Notes under the pieces: model-generated
Database searches by the model: none
What the model saw: only the letters and a program-made list of their open reading frames with translations
Told to the model about the DNA's origin: nothing
Source: Exiguobacterium indicum HHS 31
Lineage (GTDB): Bacteria; Bacillota; Bacilli; Exiguobacteriales; Exiguobacteriaceae
Length of the DNA stretch: 64,000 bases
Assembly (NCBI RefSeq): GCF_001939065.1
Contig: NZ_MPSZ01000001.1
Coordinates: 248,001-312,000 of the forward strand
Direction: 5' to 3'
Shown here: positions 18,476-27,633 of the stretch, in pieces
How the letters are laid out: each line of letters starts with the position of its first letter
Position numbering within the stretch: position 1 is the first letter of the stretch
Translations under genes and position numbers: made by a program

Positions 18476-19492
18476 ATGAAAGAGACGTTATTGAAACTAG
18501 CAGAAGCGAAACATTTACGATACGAAGAGATGCAACAGGCAGCACGCGAACTGTTTGCGGAAGACGTGACCGATAGCGAAATTGCCGCTTTTCTCGTCGC
18601 ATTGAAAGCAAAAGGGGAGACTGCAGAAGAATTAGCCGGTCTCGCTTCGATCATGCGCGAGGTCGCCCTCGACATTCCAGTCACCGGCGATTTCATGGAT
18701 AACTGCGGCACGGGAGGCGACGGCTCACAATCGTTCAACATCAGTACGACAGCCGCCTTCGTTCTAGCCGGTGCCGGCATGAAAGTCGCAAAGCACGGAA
18801 ATCGGAGTGTCTCAAGTAAAACAGGCAGCGCTGATGTGCTCGAAGCACTCGGGGTTTCGCTCGATGCGACACCGGAACGTTTAGCAGAACAGCTCGAGTC
18901 GAACGGAATCGCCTTCTTGTTTGCGCAACGGATGCACCCACGCGTCAAGCAAATCATGAAGGTCCGACGCGATCTGCGGATTCCAACGATCTTTAACTTG
19001 ATCGGACCGTTGACGAATCCGGTCCCGCTCAAGACACAACTATTAGGAATTTACCGGGAGGATATGCTCGAGACGATGGCGTTGACATTGCACCGACTCG
19101 GGCGGAAGCGAGCAATCGTCTTACATGGTGCGAATGGAATGGATGAAGCATCCCTTGCCGGAACGAACCAACTCGTCTTACTCGACGAAGGTGAGCTGAT
19201 CCGCTTCAGTCTTCACCCGGAGGAAGTCGGACTGAAGACCGCACCGCTTGAAGCAATTCGCGGAGGTAGTGCACAAGAGAATGCGGCGATTTTACTCCGT
19301 GTTCTTGGTGGAGAGCATGGTGCTTATCGCGACACGGTTCTACTCAATGCGGGAATTGCTCTCTTTGCAGCAAATCGGGCGAAAACGATCGAAGAAGGGA
19401 TCGCCTTAGCAGCAGATAGCATCGACTCAGGACGGGCGATGGAACGATTGAATCAATTACGACAAATGACACGGGAGGAAGCAATCGGATGA
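18476..19492 (+). CDS. trpD: Anthranilate phosphoribosyltransferase
   Basis: A 338-residue enzyme that joins anthranilate to PRPP. The PRPP-binding motif is [17 protein letters not shown] and [21 protein letters not shown] is the second hallmark. AAGGAG precedes the ATG. It lies 6 bp after trpG and overlaps trpC by 4 bp. Confidence 0.96.
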   Translation: MKETLLKLAEAKHLRYEEMQQAARELFAEDVTDSEIAAFLVALKAKGETAEELAGLASIMREVALDIPVTGDFMDNCGTGGDGSQSFNISTTAAFVLAGAGMKVAKHGNRSVSSKTGSADVLEALGVSLDATPERLAEQLESNGIAFLFAQRMHPRVKQIMKVRRDLRIPTIFNLIGPLTNPVPLKTQLLGIYREDMLETMALTLHRLGRKRAIVLHGANGMDEASLAGTNQLVLLDEGELIRFSLHPEEVGLKTAPLEAIRGGSAQENAAILLRVLGGEHGAYRDTVLLNAGIALFAANRAKTIEEGIALAADSIDSGRAMERLNQLRQMTREEAIG

Positions 19493-20256
19493 ATATCTTA
19501 GATCGCATCATCGAAACGAAACGGACAGAAGTCCTGCAATTAAAATTAACTGGTGTCGAACGGATTGATCGGGAGGCATTGAAGCCGTCGATTAAGCAAC
19601 GACTAGCGGGAGCGGATTTATCCGTCATCGCGGAAATTAAACGAGCTTCGCCATCAAAAGGGGCCATCGCACTCGACGTCGACGTCATCGCTCAGGCCAA
19701 ACAATATGAAGCGAGTGGGGCGACTGTCATCTCTGTCTTGACGGACGAGACGTACTTCAAAGGATCGATGGACGATTTAGCGGCAGTCGCTGCAGCAGTC
19801 GACATCCCGGTGCTTTGTAAGGATTTCATGATTGATCGGATTCAAATTGACCGGGCAAAAGCACATGGGGCACGGTTGATTCTCTTAATTGTCGCCGCTC
19901 TCGAGCAGGAGACGCTTGCTGACTTGTATGCATATGCTTACGCGGAAGGACTTGAGGTCTTAGTCGAAGTCCATGACGAAGAGGAGTTACGCCGGGCAGA
20001 GGCGATCGGTGCGCAAATCATTGGCATCAACAACCGGAACTTGAAAAAGTTCGAAGTCGATTTACAGACATCGGTCGGATTACTCGAACAAAAACAACCG
20101 GACGTCCGGTATATCAGCGAGAGTGGCATCAAGACAGTCGAGGAAGCACAGCGATTACACGCTGCCGGTGCAGACGGGATCCTCGTAGGTGAGACGTTGA
20201 TGCGGGCAGACGATCCACAAGTCTTCATTCGAGAAGTGAGTGGCGTTCGCGTATGA
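19489..20256 (+). CDS. trpC: Indole-3-glycerol phosphate synthase
   Basis: A 255-residue TIM-barrel enzyme closing the indole ring. Signature segments: [52 protein letters not shown] and SESGIKT. The start overlaps the trpD stop and its own stop overlaps trpF, so translation is coupled. Confidence 0.96.
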   Translation: MNILDRIIETKRTEVLQLKLTGVERIDREALKPSIKQRLAGADLSVIAEIKRASPSKGAIALDVDVIAQAKQYEASGATVISVLTDETYFKGSMDDLAAVAAAVDIPVLCKDFMIDRIQIDRAKAHGARLILLIVAALEQETLADLYAYAYAEGLEVLVEVHDEEELRRAEAIGAQIIGINNRNLKKFEVDLQTSVGLLEQKQPDVRYISESGIKTVEEAQRLHAAGADGILVGETLMRADDPQVFIREVSGVRV

Positions 20257-20822
20257 CACGGATTAAGTTCTGTGGTCTCCGGGAAAGAGAACATGTCGAA
20301 GCGGCAGTTCGCTTAGCGGACTACATCGGCTTCGTCTTTGCTAAAAGCAAACGACAGGTCACGCTAGAAGAGGCGGCGCGTCTTAGACGCGACATTCCGA
20401 GTACGGTCCAGGTCGTCGGTGTCTTCGTCTCCCCGACCTATCAGCAGGTGACCGACGCCGTCGAACAAGTCGCGCTAGATCTCGTCCAAATTCATGGTGT
20501 CATTCCGGACGGAGAGATACCAGTTCCCGTCATTCAAGCGATTCCGGTAACGAACATCGCAGAAATAGAGCAACAGACGGAGTATTTGCTCGTCGACGCA
20601 CCGGTTGCTGGAAGTGGCGAGACATTCGACTGGTCACGAGACATTCAAGCCGATCGTCCACTATTCATTGCCGGTGGCTTGACAGCAGGAAACGTCGGAG
20701 AAGCAATCAAACGATATCACCCGTTCGCCGTCGATGTCTCAAGTGGCATCGAGACGGATGGACGGAAAGATCCCATCAAAATGCAGGCATTCGCAGATGC
20801 CGTAAAGGAGAGAGAAGTATGA
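20253..20822 (+). CDS. trpF: Phosphoribosylanthranilate isomerase
   Basis: A 189-residue TIM barrel, slightly shorter than the usual 200-220. The catalytic cysteine is in IKFCGLRE at the N-terminus; [19 protein letters not shown] and [14 protein letters not shown] are conserved. 4-bp overlaps on both sides. Confidence 0.95.
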   Translation: MTRIKFCGLREREHVEAAVRLADYIGFVFAKSKRQVTLEEAARLRRDIPSTVQVVGVFVSPTYQQVTDAVEQVALDLVQIHGVIPDGEIPVPVIQAIPVTNIAEIEQQTEYLLVDAPVAGSGETFDWSRDIQADRPLFIAGGLTAGNVGEAIKRYHPFAVDVSSGIETDGRKDPIKMQAFADAVKEREV

Positions 20823-22015
20823 GCTACGCACAACCAGATACACTCGGACAATACGGTAAATACGGAGGACGCTACATCCCGGAAACATTGATGCACGCGG
20901 TGATCGAACTCGAAGAAGCTTACGCAACGGTAAAAGAAGATCCAGCGTTTCAAGCGCGAATGGACGAGTTATTGAAAGAATACGTCGGACGTGAAACACC
21001 ACTTTATTTTGCCGAACATTTGACGCAAACGATCGGTGGCGCAAAGATCTATTTGAAACGAGAAGACTTGAACCATACCGGTGCCCATAAAATCAACAAT
21101 ACGATCGGTCAAGCGTTATTGGCTGAACGGATGGGGAAACGAAAAATCGTTGCTGAGACAGGGGCAGGACAACACGGTGTCGCGACTGCGACGGTCTGTG
21201 CCTTACTCGATCTCGAGTGTGTCATCTTCATGGGAGAAGAGGACGTCCGTCGTCAAGAGTTGAACGTCTTCCGGATGGAGTTACTTGGAGCAACCGTCAT
21301 CCCGGTCACACAAGGCAGTCGGACACTTAAAGATGCCGTCAATGAAGCACTCCGTTACTGGGTCAAACATGTCGAAGACACGCATTACTTGATGGGTTCT
21401 GTTCTCGGCCCCCACCCATTCCCACAACTCGTCCGTGACTTCCAAGCGGTCATCGGAAAAGAGACACGACGTCAAATCATCGAAAAAGAGGGGCGTCTGC
21501 CGGAGGCAATCGTCGCTTGTGTCGGCGGTGGTAGTAACGCAATCGGGATGTTCCATCCGTTCATCGATGATACAGATGTAAAATTGTACGGAATCGAAGC
21601 AGCGGGCAGCGGAATCGACACAGAAAAACACGCAGCGACGATGACAAAAGGAGAGGTCGGTGTCTTGCATGGCTCGATGATGTATCTCTTACAGGATGCA
21701 CACGGTCAAGTACAAGAAGCGCACTCGATCTCAGCTGGACTCGATTACCCGGGTGTCGGTCCGGAGCATAGCTTGCTAAAAGATATCGGTCGCGTCCAAT
21801 ATGAAGCGGTGACCGATGAACAAGCACTCGAAGCACTCCAGTTGTTGAGCCGCAAGGAGGGAATCATCCCGGCACTTGAGTCGGCACACGCGATTGCCTA
21901 CGCGACTCAACTCGCGGCAGAGATGGACAAGGAAGAGATTCTCGTCATCTGCTTATCAGGACGGGGCGATAAAGACGTCGTCACTGTCAGAAACGCACTA
22001 AAGGGGGAAGCGTGA
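20819..22015 (+). CDS. trpB: Tryptophan synthase beta subunit
   Basis: A 398-residue PLP enzyme making tryptophan from indole and serine. Features: [18 protein letters not shown], the PLP lysine in [33 protein letters not shown] and the phosphate-binding [15 protein letters not shown]. Coupled to trpF and trpA by short overlaps. Confidence 0.97.
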   Translation: MSYAQPDTLGQYGKYGGRYIPETLMHAVIELEEAYATVKEDPAFQARMDELLKEYVGRETPLYFAEHLTQTIGGAKIYLKREDLNHTGAHKINNTIGQALLAERMGKRKIVAETGAGQHGVATATVCALLDLECVIFMGEEDVRRQELNVFRMELLGATVIPVTQGSRTLKDAVNEALRYWVKHVEDTHYLMGSVLGPHPFPQLVRDFQAVIGKETRRQIIEKEGRLPEAIVACVGGGSNAIGMFHPFIDDTDVKLYGIEAAGSGIDTEKHAATMTKGEVGVLHGSMMYLLQDAHGQVQEAHSISAGLDYPGVGPEHSLLKDIGRVQYEAVTDEQALEALQLLSRKEGIIPALESAHAIAYATQLAAEMDKEEILVICLSGRGDKDVVTVRNALKGEA

Positions 22016-22797
22016 TGCGATTAGAAACAGCCATTCGTACCGTTACGAGCCAAGGGGAGAAAGCCTTCATTCCGTACGTCATGGGGGGAGACGGAGGGAT
22101 TGATCAACTCCCGGAAATCCTGTCGTTTCTCGCTGAATCCGGAGCGACAGCGATTGAAGTCGGTGTTCCGTTTTCGGATCCTGTCGCTGACGGTCCAGTC
22201 ATTCAAGAAGCGGGACTTCGGGCACTAGAAGCGAACGTTGGACTGAAGGATGTCCTCGAGGCAGTTCGCGTTGCTCGTCAGACCGTCGATGTTCCTGTCG
22301 TCTTGATGACGTACTTAAATCCGATTTTCCGCTACGGATTAACGGCGTTTCTAGCGACATGTCGCAAAGTCGGGGTCGATGGACTGATCATTCCTGATTT
22401 GCCGCTTGAGCAGAGCGAACAGTTTTTCGAGCAAGAGGACAAATCGGACATCGCGCTCGTCCAGCTCGTCTCCTTGACGAGTCCGATGGAGCGGATTCAA
22501 AAGATTGCCGATAAAAGTGAAGGATTCCTCTATGCGGTCACGGTCAACGGAACGACAGGTGGACAGACGACGTTTGATACGGCGCTTGAAGACCACTTAG
22601 CGAACGTCGCAGAAAATAGTCCAGTACCAGTCCTTGCCGGGTTCGGGATCAGTACACCGGAACACGTCAAACAATTGAGCCGCCCAGTCTCGGGGGTCAT
22701 CGTCGGCAGTAAAATCGTCGATTTACTGCATCAGAACGATCGAGAAACAATTCAACAGTTGATGGCAGCACGTCTTGCGACGACGCCGTCGCATTAA
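22015..22797 (+). CDS. trpA: Tryptophan synthase alpha subunit
   Basis: A 260-residue TIM barrel that cleaves indole-glycerol phosphate. The catalytic Glu/Asp are in ATAIEVGVPFSDPVADGPVIQ, and GVDGLIIPDLPLEQ, VTVNGTTGGQT and AGFGISTPEHV are conserved. The ATG at 22015 is preferred over GTG at 22012, which sits too close to GGGGGA. Last gene of the operon; a repeat element with strong hairpins follows and may act as terminator. Confidence 0.96.
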   Translation: MRLETAIRTVTSQGEKAFIPYVMGGDGGIDQLPEILSFLAESGATAIEVGVPFSDPVADGPVIQEAGLRALEANVGLKDVLEAVRVARQTVDVPVVLMTYLNPIFRYGLTAFLATCRKVGVDGLIIPDLPLEQSEQFFEQEDKSDIALVQLVSLTSPMERIQKIADKSEGFLYAVTVNGTTGGQTTFDTALEDHLANVAENSPVPVLAGFGISTPEHVKQLSRPVSGVIVGSKIVDLLHQNDRETIQQLMAARLATTPSH

Positions 22798-22802
22798 TAA
22801 AA

Positions 22803-23046
22803 AGGACCTGACTCAAAAGTCAGTCTATACAAAGATAAGGGTGGCAGAATGATGATCTGCCACCCTTATCTCGTAACAAAAAGAATGACGCGTCACACAC
22901 CACTCTTACAGGATCAGGCGCATTTATGCGCTGTTAGAGACGAACAAGACCCGCTTTTCTGCTTGAATGAAGCAGGAAAGATGGCTTGTGTCTCACCTGA
23001 GGAAAGGGTGTGAAAAGACGCGTCATTCTTTTTTTGAGTCAGCTTC
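22803..23046. repeat. Interspersed repeat, copy A (full length)
   Basis: About 244 bp. The ends are inverted (CTGACTCAAAA at one end, TTTTTTGAGTCAG at the other). A second inverted pair, AAAAAGAATGACGCGTC and GACGCGTCATTCTTTTT, lies inside. Hairpins include a perfect 15-bp stem at 22834-22870 with loop ATGATGA, a GCGCAT/ATGCGC dyad and a CTGCTT/AAGCAG stem. Nearly identical, in the opposite orientation, to the copy at 55979. It lies between the converging ends of trpA and a GNAT gene and encodes nothing recognisable. Confidence 0.9.
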
Positions 23047-23061
23047 TTTTTCGTATAGATG

Positions 23062-23532
23062 TCACTGTTGAACGAGCGACTTCTGCAAGCTCGTATACAG
23101 CGGTTCGAATCCGAGTTCCTCATAAAATGTAGCGGCACGATCGTTGACCGCCCAGACGTTCAATCGAACCGCAGCAACACCTCGCTCGAGCGCGAGTTCT
23201 TCTGCCGCCTGCATTAACTGGCGACCAATTCCGGATGAACGATGGGATGAGGTGACACCGACGTCAGTGATGTTCAAGATCCGGACTGGCGTGAATCGAT
23301 TGGCTGCTGGCGCCGTCCATTTACCAAACAAGTAACCGGTAATGTCGTCTCCGTTGAGTGCCGTCAGACAGAGGTGTTGTTCTGAATCAAGCGTTTGTCT
23401 TAAGGACTCGAGCGTGTATGGCGTCAAAACATCCGGATGAAAATGAGACGATAACCGCTTATGATGCTCGAACGTCTCTGCCGTCAAAGAAAGCAGGACA
23501 GGGAGGTCTGAAGTACGGCTCGTGCGGATCAT
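23062..23532 (-). CDS. GNAT family N-acetyltransferase
   Basis: A 156-residue acetyltransferase of unknown substrate. The acetyl-CoA motif A is LNITDVGVTSSHRSSGIGRQLMQAAEELA, followed by the typical VRLNVWAVNDRAATFYEELGFEP. The ATG at 23532 has GGAG about 10 nt upstream; an extension to 23592 would run into the next gene's end region. It follows the PBP gene by 16 bp on the same strand and may be co-transcribed with it. Confidence 0.85.
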   Translation of the reverse strand: MIRTSRTSDLPVLLSLTAETFEHHKRLSSHFHPDVLTPYTLESLRQTLDSEQHLCLTALNGDDITGYLFGKWTAPAANRFTPVRILNITDVGVTSSHRSSGIGRQLMQAAEELALERGVAAVRLNVWAVNDRAATFYEELGFEPLYTSLQKSLVQQ

Positions 23533-23548
23533 CAAGAAATCACTCCGA

Positions 23549-25522
23549 TCATCGATTTTGTTTGAGTACTTCGGCGACGAGTCCCGATACATACGGACTG
23601 CCGCGATCTTCTTTTTCGACCGATTCGATCATGATGGCAACGAGAAGATCTTTTTTGTCGTTGTCGTAACCGACAAAGAAGCCATTCTCTTTTCCATCGG
23701 TTTCACCTGCTTTTTTCAATTCAGCCGTTCCGGTCTTACCGGCAACATCGACTTCCTTGATGTCAGCTGGGAGTGTATAACCGTTATGAACGACGTCATA
23801 GAGATCATCGCGAATCATCTTCGCGTCTTTCGCATCCAGTAGATCCTTTTTGAAGACTTGCTTCGTTTTTTCCTCTTGTAAAAGGGTCGGACGATAGATT
23901 GTTCCATCTGTCAGGAAAATTTCATACATCGACGCTAGATGGAGAATGTTCGTCAGCATCTGTCCTTGTCCGTAGGACGTATCCATCAGCTGTCCATCTG
24001 AAGCGATCGTCCCGTCGTTTGAGATTTGAGAAGCGCGTAACGGATACGCAAACGGTAGCTTCTCTCCGTAGCCGAGGGCTTCAAGTCCAGACGTGAACGC
24101 CTTCGTTCCGACCTGTTCGAGTGTGGAGCGGGCGAAATAGATGTTATCTGAATAAACGAGCGCATTGTGCAGATTAACGGGTGCTGGCGTCTCGTGAATC
24201 CGCGTGACGTTAAAACCATCGATCTTATTTTTCAGTCCATTGATTGTATAGGCTTTTTCCGGGTCGAGTGTTCCACTCTTTAAGCCAACGGCGGCCGTTA
24301 GGGGTTTTTGGGTCGAACCGGGTGCGAAAGCACTCGTGAATCGGTTCAACAATGGTTGATCCGGATCCTGCGTCAATTCATCGAGTCGCGCTTGCGAGAT
24401 CCCTGACATGAATTCAGAAGGATCAAAGCCAGGGGAGCTGAGTAAGACACGTGTCTCGCCAGTCCGCGGATCGATTGCCGATGCCGTTCCTGGATCCTCT
24501 TTCATCGTGTCATACGTCTTTTTCTGAAGCGTAGCATCAATCGTCAACGGGATATCCTCACCATCGGACGGTTTCGTTTCAGCGACGGTGACGCTTGATC
24601 CGTCTTTCTTTTGTAGAATGATCGAAGCTCCGGCTTTACCGCGTAACCGATCATCAAGGATTTGTTCGAGACCCCGTTTCCCGACCTGTTCGCCAGCTTG
24701 GATTTTATTTTTTGATTCTTTAATCTCGTCTGCTGTCGCTGAACCGATATAACCGATCAAGTGTGAAGCGGCCTTCCCGAGCGGATATGTTCGGACTTCC
24801 GTCTCTTTGACGCTGATACCTGGAATGTCACGCAATTTCGCAACCGTTGCTTCGTCGGTCAGTGTTTTGAGCGGAACGAATTGTCCGTCCTTGACCCAAC
24901 TTGCTTTTAAGGAATCTTCGACCGATGAGGTCGGGCGATCGAGCAACTTGGCAACTTGTGTGACATCTTTAAGTTGTCCTGCAGTTGCGCCGACAGCATA
25001 TCCTTTACCAGAGGTCGCGAGCGGTTTATTGTTCGCATCAAGCAAATCACCGCGTTTCCCTTCAACGGTTTGTAACTGAACCTTGTCTTCTTTCTTAAAG
25101 TCTTTTAGAACAAACGAAGAATCCCAGTCGATGAACCAGTTTTCTGTTTCTCCTTGTTTCTCGAATGTTAACGGGACTTGTTTATCATAAGCAACGGCTC
25201 CTGCCACCGTATCAAAAGAGATCCGCACAGGAAGGGACGCTTTTTCGTCATCCGTTGCTTCCTTTGCTTTCTTCCGTTCGACGGATAACTTTTTGATATC
25301 AAGCGTTTTCGACAACTGTTTTGTCCGGTCGATGAATTCTTTTTTGCCGTATTCTTTTTTAGTAGCCGTACTCGCGTACGTATACATCTTATCGTAATCT
25401 TGTTTCTCCCAAAGTTTGATGTAGGCATCAAGCCGTTCTTCAGGTGTCGGCTGATCTTGACAACCGGCAAGTAACGTCACACCAAACGTCGCTGATAAAA
25501 GAAGAGGGATCGTTCGTTTCAT
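23549..25522 (-). CDS. Class B penicillin-binding protein, lipoprotein, PBP3/MecA type
   Basis: 657 residues. A lipoprotein signal ends at LLAG-C21. An NTF2-like MecA_N domain covers about 25-145, a PBP dimerisation domain about 150-310, and the transpeptidase about 330-657, with active-site S403-T-Q-K406, SDN (458-460) and KTGT (596-599). It cross-links peptidoglycan outside the membrane. The architecture matches B. subtilis PbpC (PBP3) and staphylococcal PBP2a; such proteins often have low beta-lactam affinity, but that cannot be read from the sequence. The start has a GGAGG-type site. Confidence 0.93.
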   Translation of the reverse strand: MKRTIPLLLSATFGVTLLAGCQDQPTPEERLDAYIKLWEKQDYDKMYTYASTATKKEYGKKEFIDRTKQLSKTLDIKKLSVERKKAKEATDDEKASLPVRISFDTVAGAVAYDKQVPLTFEKQGETENWFIDWDSSFVLKDFKKEDKVQLQTVEGKRGDLLDANNKPLATSGKGYAVGATAGQLKDVTQVAKLLDRPTSSVEDSLKASWVKDGQFVPLKTLTDEATVAKLRDIPGISVKETEVRTYPLGKAASHLIGYIGSATADEIKESKNKIQAGEQVGKRGLEQILDDRLRGKAGASIILQKKDGSSVTVAETKPSDGEDIPLTIDATLQKKTYDTMKEDPGTASAIDPRTGETRVLLSSPGFDPSEFMSGISQARLDELTQDPDQPLLNRFTSAFAPGSTQKPLTAAVGLKSGTLDPEKAYTINGLKNKIDGFNVTRIHETPAPVNLHNALVYSDNIYFARSTLEQVGTKAFTSGLEALGYGEKLPFAYPLRASQISNDGTIASDGQLMDTSYGQGQMLTNILHLASMYEIFLTDGTIYRPTLLQEEKTKQVFKKDLLDAKDAKMIRDDLYDVVHNGYTLPADIKEVDVAGKTGTAELKKAGETDGKENGFFVGYDNDKKDLLVAIMIESVEKEDRGSPYVSGLVAEVLKQNR

Positions 25523-25594
25523 GGGTTTCGCCTCCGTTGTGGATTAGACTCATAATCATACCGTACCACTCCTGTCAGGAGATTTCATCTGAAA

Positions 25595-25629
25595 CACAAA
25601 ACCGGACTTCTCATGGAGAGAAGTCCGGT
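25595..25629 (-). terminator. Terminator of the M23 peptidase gene
   Basis: A 12-bp stem (ACCGGACTTCTC with GAGAAGTCCGGT, loop ATGGA) and, on the minus strand, TTTTGTG after it. Confidence 0.85.
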
Positions 25630-25638
25630 GAATCAAGC

Positions 25639-26355
25639 TTAGTTGAAGTAATTGAGTGGATTGACACTGTTTGCAGCAGACGTTCCGCTGTAGACGTATG
25701 GACCACGATGCATTTCGAAGTGGAGATGCGCACCGAATGCGTTACCTGTCGCACCAATCGTACCGATTTTCGATCCTTTAGCAATCGTTTGTCCGACTGA
25801 GACAGAGCGACTGTTCAAGTGTGCATATACTGTCGTGTACTGGATACCGTTCACCGTATGTGTCATCATGACATGATTTCCGTATGCGCCGTAATAACGG
25901 GATGTGATGACTTTACCGGCAGCCGATGCATAGACAGGTGTGCCTGTTGGAGCACCGATATCGATGCCGTTATGGAACGTATAACCGTAAACGCCACTCG
26001 CAGCACCATATCCTTGCGTGATTGGACCACTTGCTGGACGCGAGAAACCAGTCGTTGCTTTTGACGAAGTCGTCGTACTGTACTTTTTAACATATGTAGA
26101 AGAAACATAGCGTGATGCGCCGCCGTACGAAATTTTCGTCCATGAACCGGAAACACCGAGATAATTGAATGTCTGTCCTGTATTGACGCTACCGACGATT
26201 TTATAAGCCGTTGATGGACCTGTACGGACACGAAGCCCGTCCGCTGTGACCTTTACCTTATATGTCGTTGCAGCTTCAACTTTCGAAGCACTCGTTGTTG
26301 CAAAACCTGAAACTACCAAAGCTGTCATTGTCATTGTTGTAAGTAAACGTTTCAT
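25639..26355 (-). CDS. Secreted SH3b-M23 peptidoglycan endopeptidase
   Basis: 238 residues. A signal peptide ends near residue 28 (SKVEA-A). An SH3b domain (about 31-92, VKVTADGLRVRTGPSTAYKIVG) probably binds the wall. After a Ser/Thr linker comes an M23 LytM/lysostaphin-type metallopeptidase with zinc ligands in FHNGIDI and HLHFEM. It is expected to cut peptide cross-bridges. AAGGAGG precedes the ATG. A palindrome TTACAAAATTGTAA lies about 45 bp upstream. Confidence 0.93.
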   Translation of the reverse strand: MKRLLTTMTMTALVVSGFATTSASKVEAATTYKVKVTADGLRVRTGPSTAYKIVGSVNTGQTFNYLGVSGSWTKISYGGASRYVSSTYVKKYSTTTSSKATTGFSRPASGPITQGYGAASGVYGYTFHNGIDIGAPTGTPVYASAAGKVITSRYYGAYGNHVMMTHTVNGIQYTTVYAHLNSRSVSVGQTIAKGSKIGTIGATGNAFGAHLHFEMHRGPYVYSGTSAANSVNPLNYFN

Positions 26356-26551
26356 TGAGTGTATTTCCTCCTTAAAAATCTGAAGCGACAGAACGGATCA
26401 TTACAAAATTGTAAGATTTTATGTATATTTATTTATTTTAGGGAATGATTTTTCGCCTGAGATGATTATAGCATCGTCAATAACACAAAAATATTTCAAA
26501 TGTATTTCAAAATTATGCGTTATTAACATATATTGTAATGGATTAATAAGT

Positions 26552-26586
26552 AAAAAAAGAACTGACGAAGAGTCAGTTCTTTTTTC
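26552..26586. terminator. Terminator of the lipid kinase gene
   Basis: AAAAAAAGAACTGAC pairs with GTCAGTTCTTTTTT around GAAGA. A/T runs on both sides make it potentially bidirectional; it ends the leftward lipid kinase. Between here and 26356 is only AT-rich sequence with no gene seen. Confidence 0.9.
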
Positions 26587-26602
26587 TATGAAACCTATAC
26601 TG

Positions 26603-27496
26603 TTATTCAATGGAAGAGGGTGAAAACACAGTCAAATGTTGTGGGAGTACCTCGACAGTCACGGGAACATGACCTGCTGTATCCCCATCGGCATTAATCG
26701 GCAATTCTTCTTTCGAGCGAATTTCGACACGTGTCGTCGTGAAGTGTTCGATTTGATCGGCTTTTGATAATCCACCCGTGATGAGTTTGGGTAATGCTTG
26801 GAGCGCATCAAAGAATCCAAGCTTCGTAATGATGAACCCATGCAACAGTCCATCATCGACTTTTGCGTCTTCTGCAAAGGATTCGAACCCACCAACGGAA
26901 TTCGTCAAGGCGATAATCAACAAGTGTGCTTCTCCATCGAATTGTTTCTCAGCAGAATCAATTTCAATCGGATAGGGGCTATGATCCTTGAAGGCTTTTA
27001 GACCTTCAATGAAATAAGCGACCGATCCGAGTGACGTTTTTTGTTCGACACTGACCTCCTCAACGGCTTCTGCAATCAGACCAACAGCGATGACGTTCAT
27101 GAAGTAATGGTCATCATATTTACCGATATCGAGCGGTCGGGCAGGGGCATCAGCTAGAATCTGGATCGCCTCTTCGGGATCCGTCGGGATGTGTAATGCG
27201 CGCGATAAGTCATTGACCGTTCCGAGTGGGACGATCCCGAGTGTTGGCCGATGCGGTTGCTCGGCGATTCCGGTGATGACTTCATTGACCGTTCCGTCAC
27301 CTCCCATGGCGATGACAGCGTCGTAATTAGACTGAGCAGCATGACGCGCGAATTCCGTCGCATCGTGTTCTTTTTCCGTAAACCGAACGTCGACGGTTTC
27401 AAAGCGAGTAGCAAGCGTCTCTTCAGCGAGCGTCGCGTGTTTTTTTCCGAGTTCTTTACCAGAAGACGGGTTGATGATCAACATGGCTTGAGACAA
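26603..27496 (-). CDS. Diacylglycerol/lipid kinase family protein
   Basis: A 297-residue DAGK-catalytic protein (DgkB/YegS/YtlR group). LIINPSSGKE and the ATP-binding AMGGDGTVNEVITG with PLGTVNDLSRAL are diagnostic. The substrate may be diacylglycerol or another lipid; sequence reading does not decide. The best start is TTG at 27496, since AAGGAGG lies 8 nt upstream; ATG at 27484 would be too far. Monocistronic between two terminators. Confidence 0.88.
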   Translation of the reverse strand: MSQAMLIINPSSGKELGKKHATLAEETLATRFETVDVRFTEKEHDATEFARHAAQSNYDAVIAMGGDGTVNEVITGIAEQPHRPTLGIVPLGTVNDLSRALHIPTDPEEAIQILADAPARPLDIGKYDDHYFMNVIAVGLIAEAVEEVSVEQKTSLGSVAYFIEGLKAFKDHSPYPIEIDSAEKQFDGEAHLLIIALTNSVGGFESFAEDAKVDDGLLHGFIITKLGFFDALQALPKLITGGLSKADQIEHFTTTRVEIRSKEELPINADGDTAGHVPVTVEVLPQHLTVFSPSSIE

Positions 27497-27573
27497 GATG
27501 AATTCCTCCTTCAGGACAATCTGTTGACTTTTTCCCTGTCCGATGAAAACATAATCCAAATTCTTTTTGACAA

Positions 27574-27612
27574 ATAAAAACACCGAGTAGGCACATGGCT
27601 TACTCGGTGTTG
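27574..27612 (-). terminator. Terminator of the alanine symporter gene
   Basis: AACACCGAGTA pairs with TACTCGGTGTT across GGCACATGGCT; on the minus strand TTTTTATTTG follows. Confidence 0.88.
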
Positions 27613-27633
27613 AAGTTCGAACTCAGAAGTGAT

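Noticed and set aside
18277..19032. Leftward frame of 251 codons inside trpG-trpD
   Set aside because: Antisense shadow of highly conserved trp genes; Ser/Arg-rich low-complexity translation and no ribosome-binding site.
26419..26610. Leftward frame of 63 codons upstream of the M23 gene
   Set aside because: It runs through a strong terminator and the end of the lipid kinase gene, has no ribosome-binding site and an unlikely composition.
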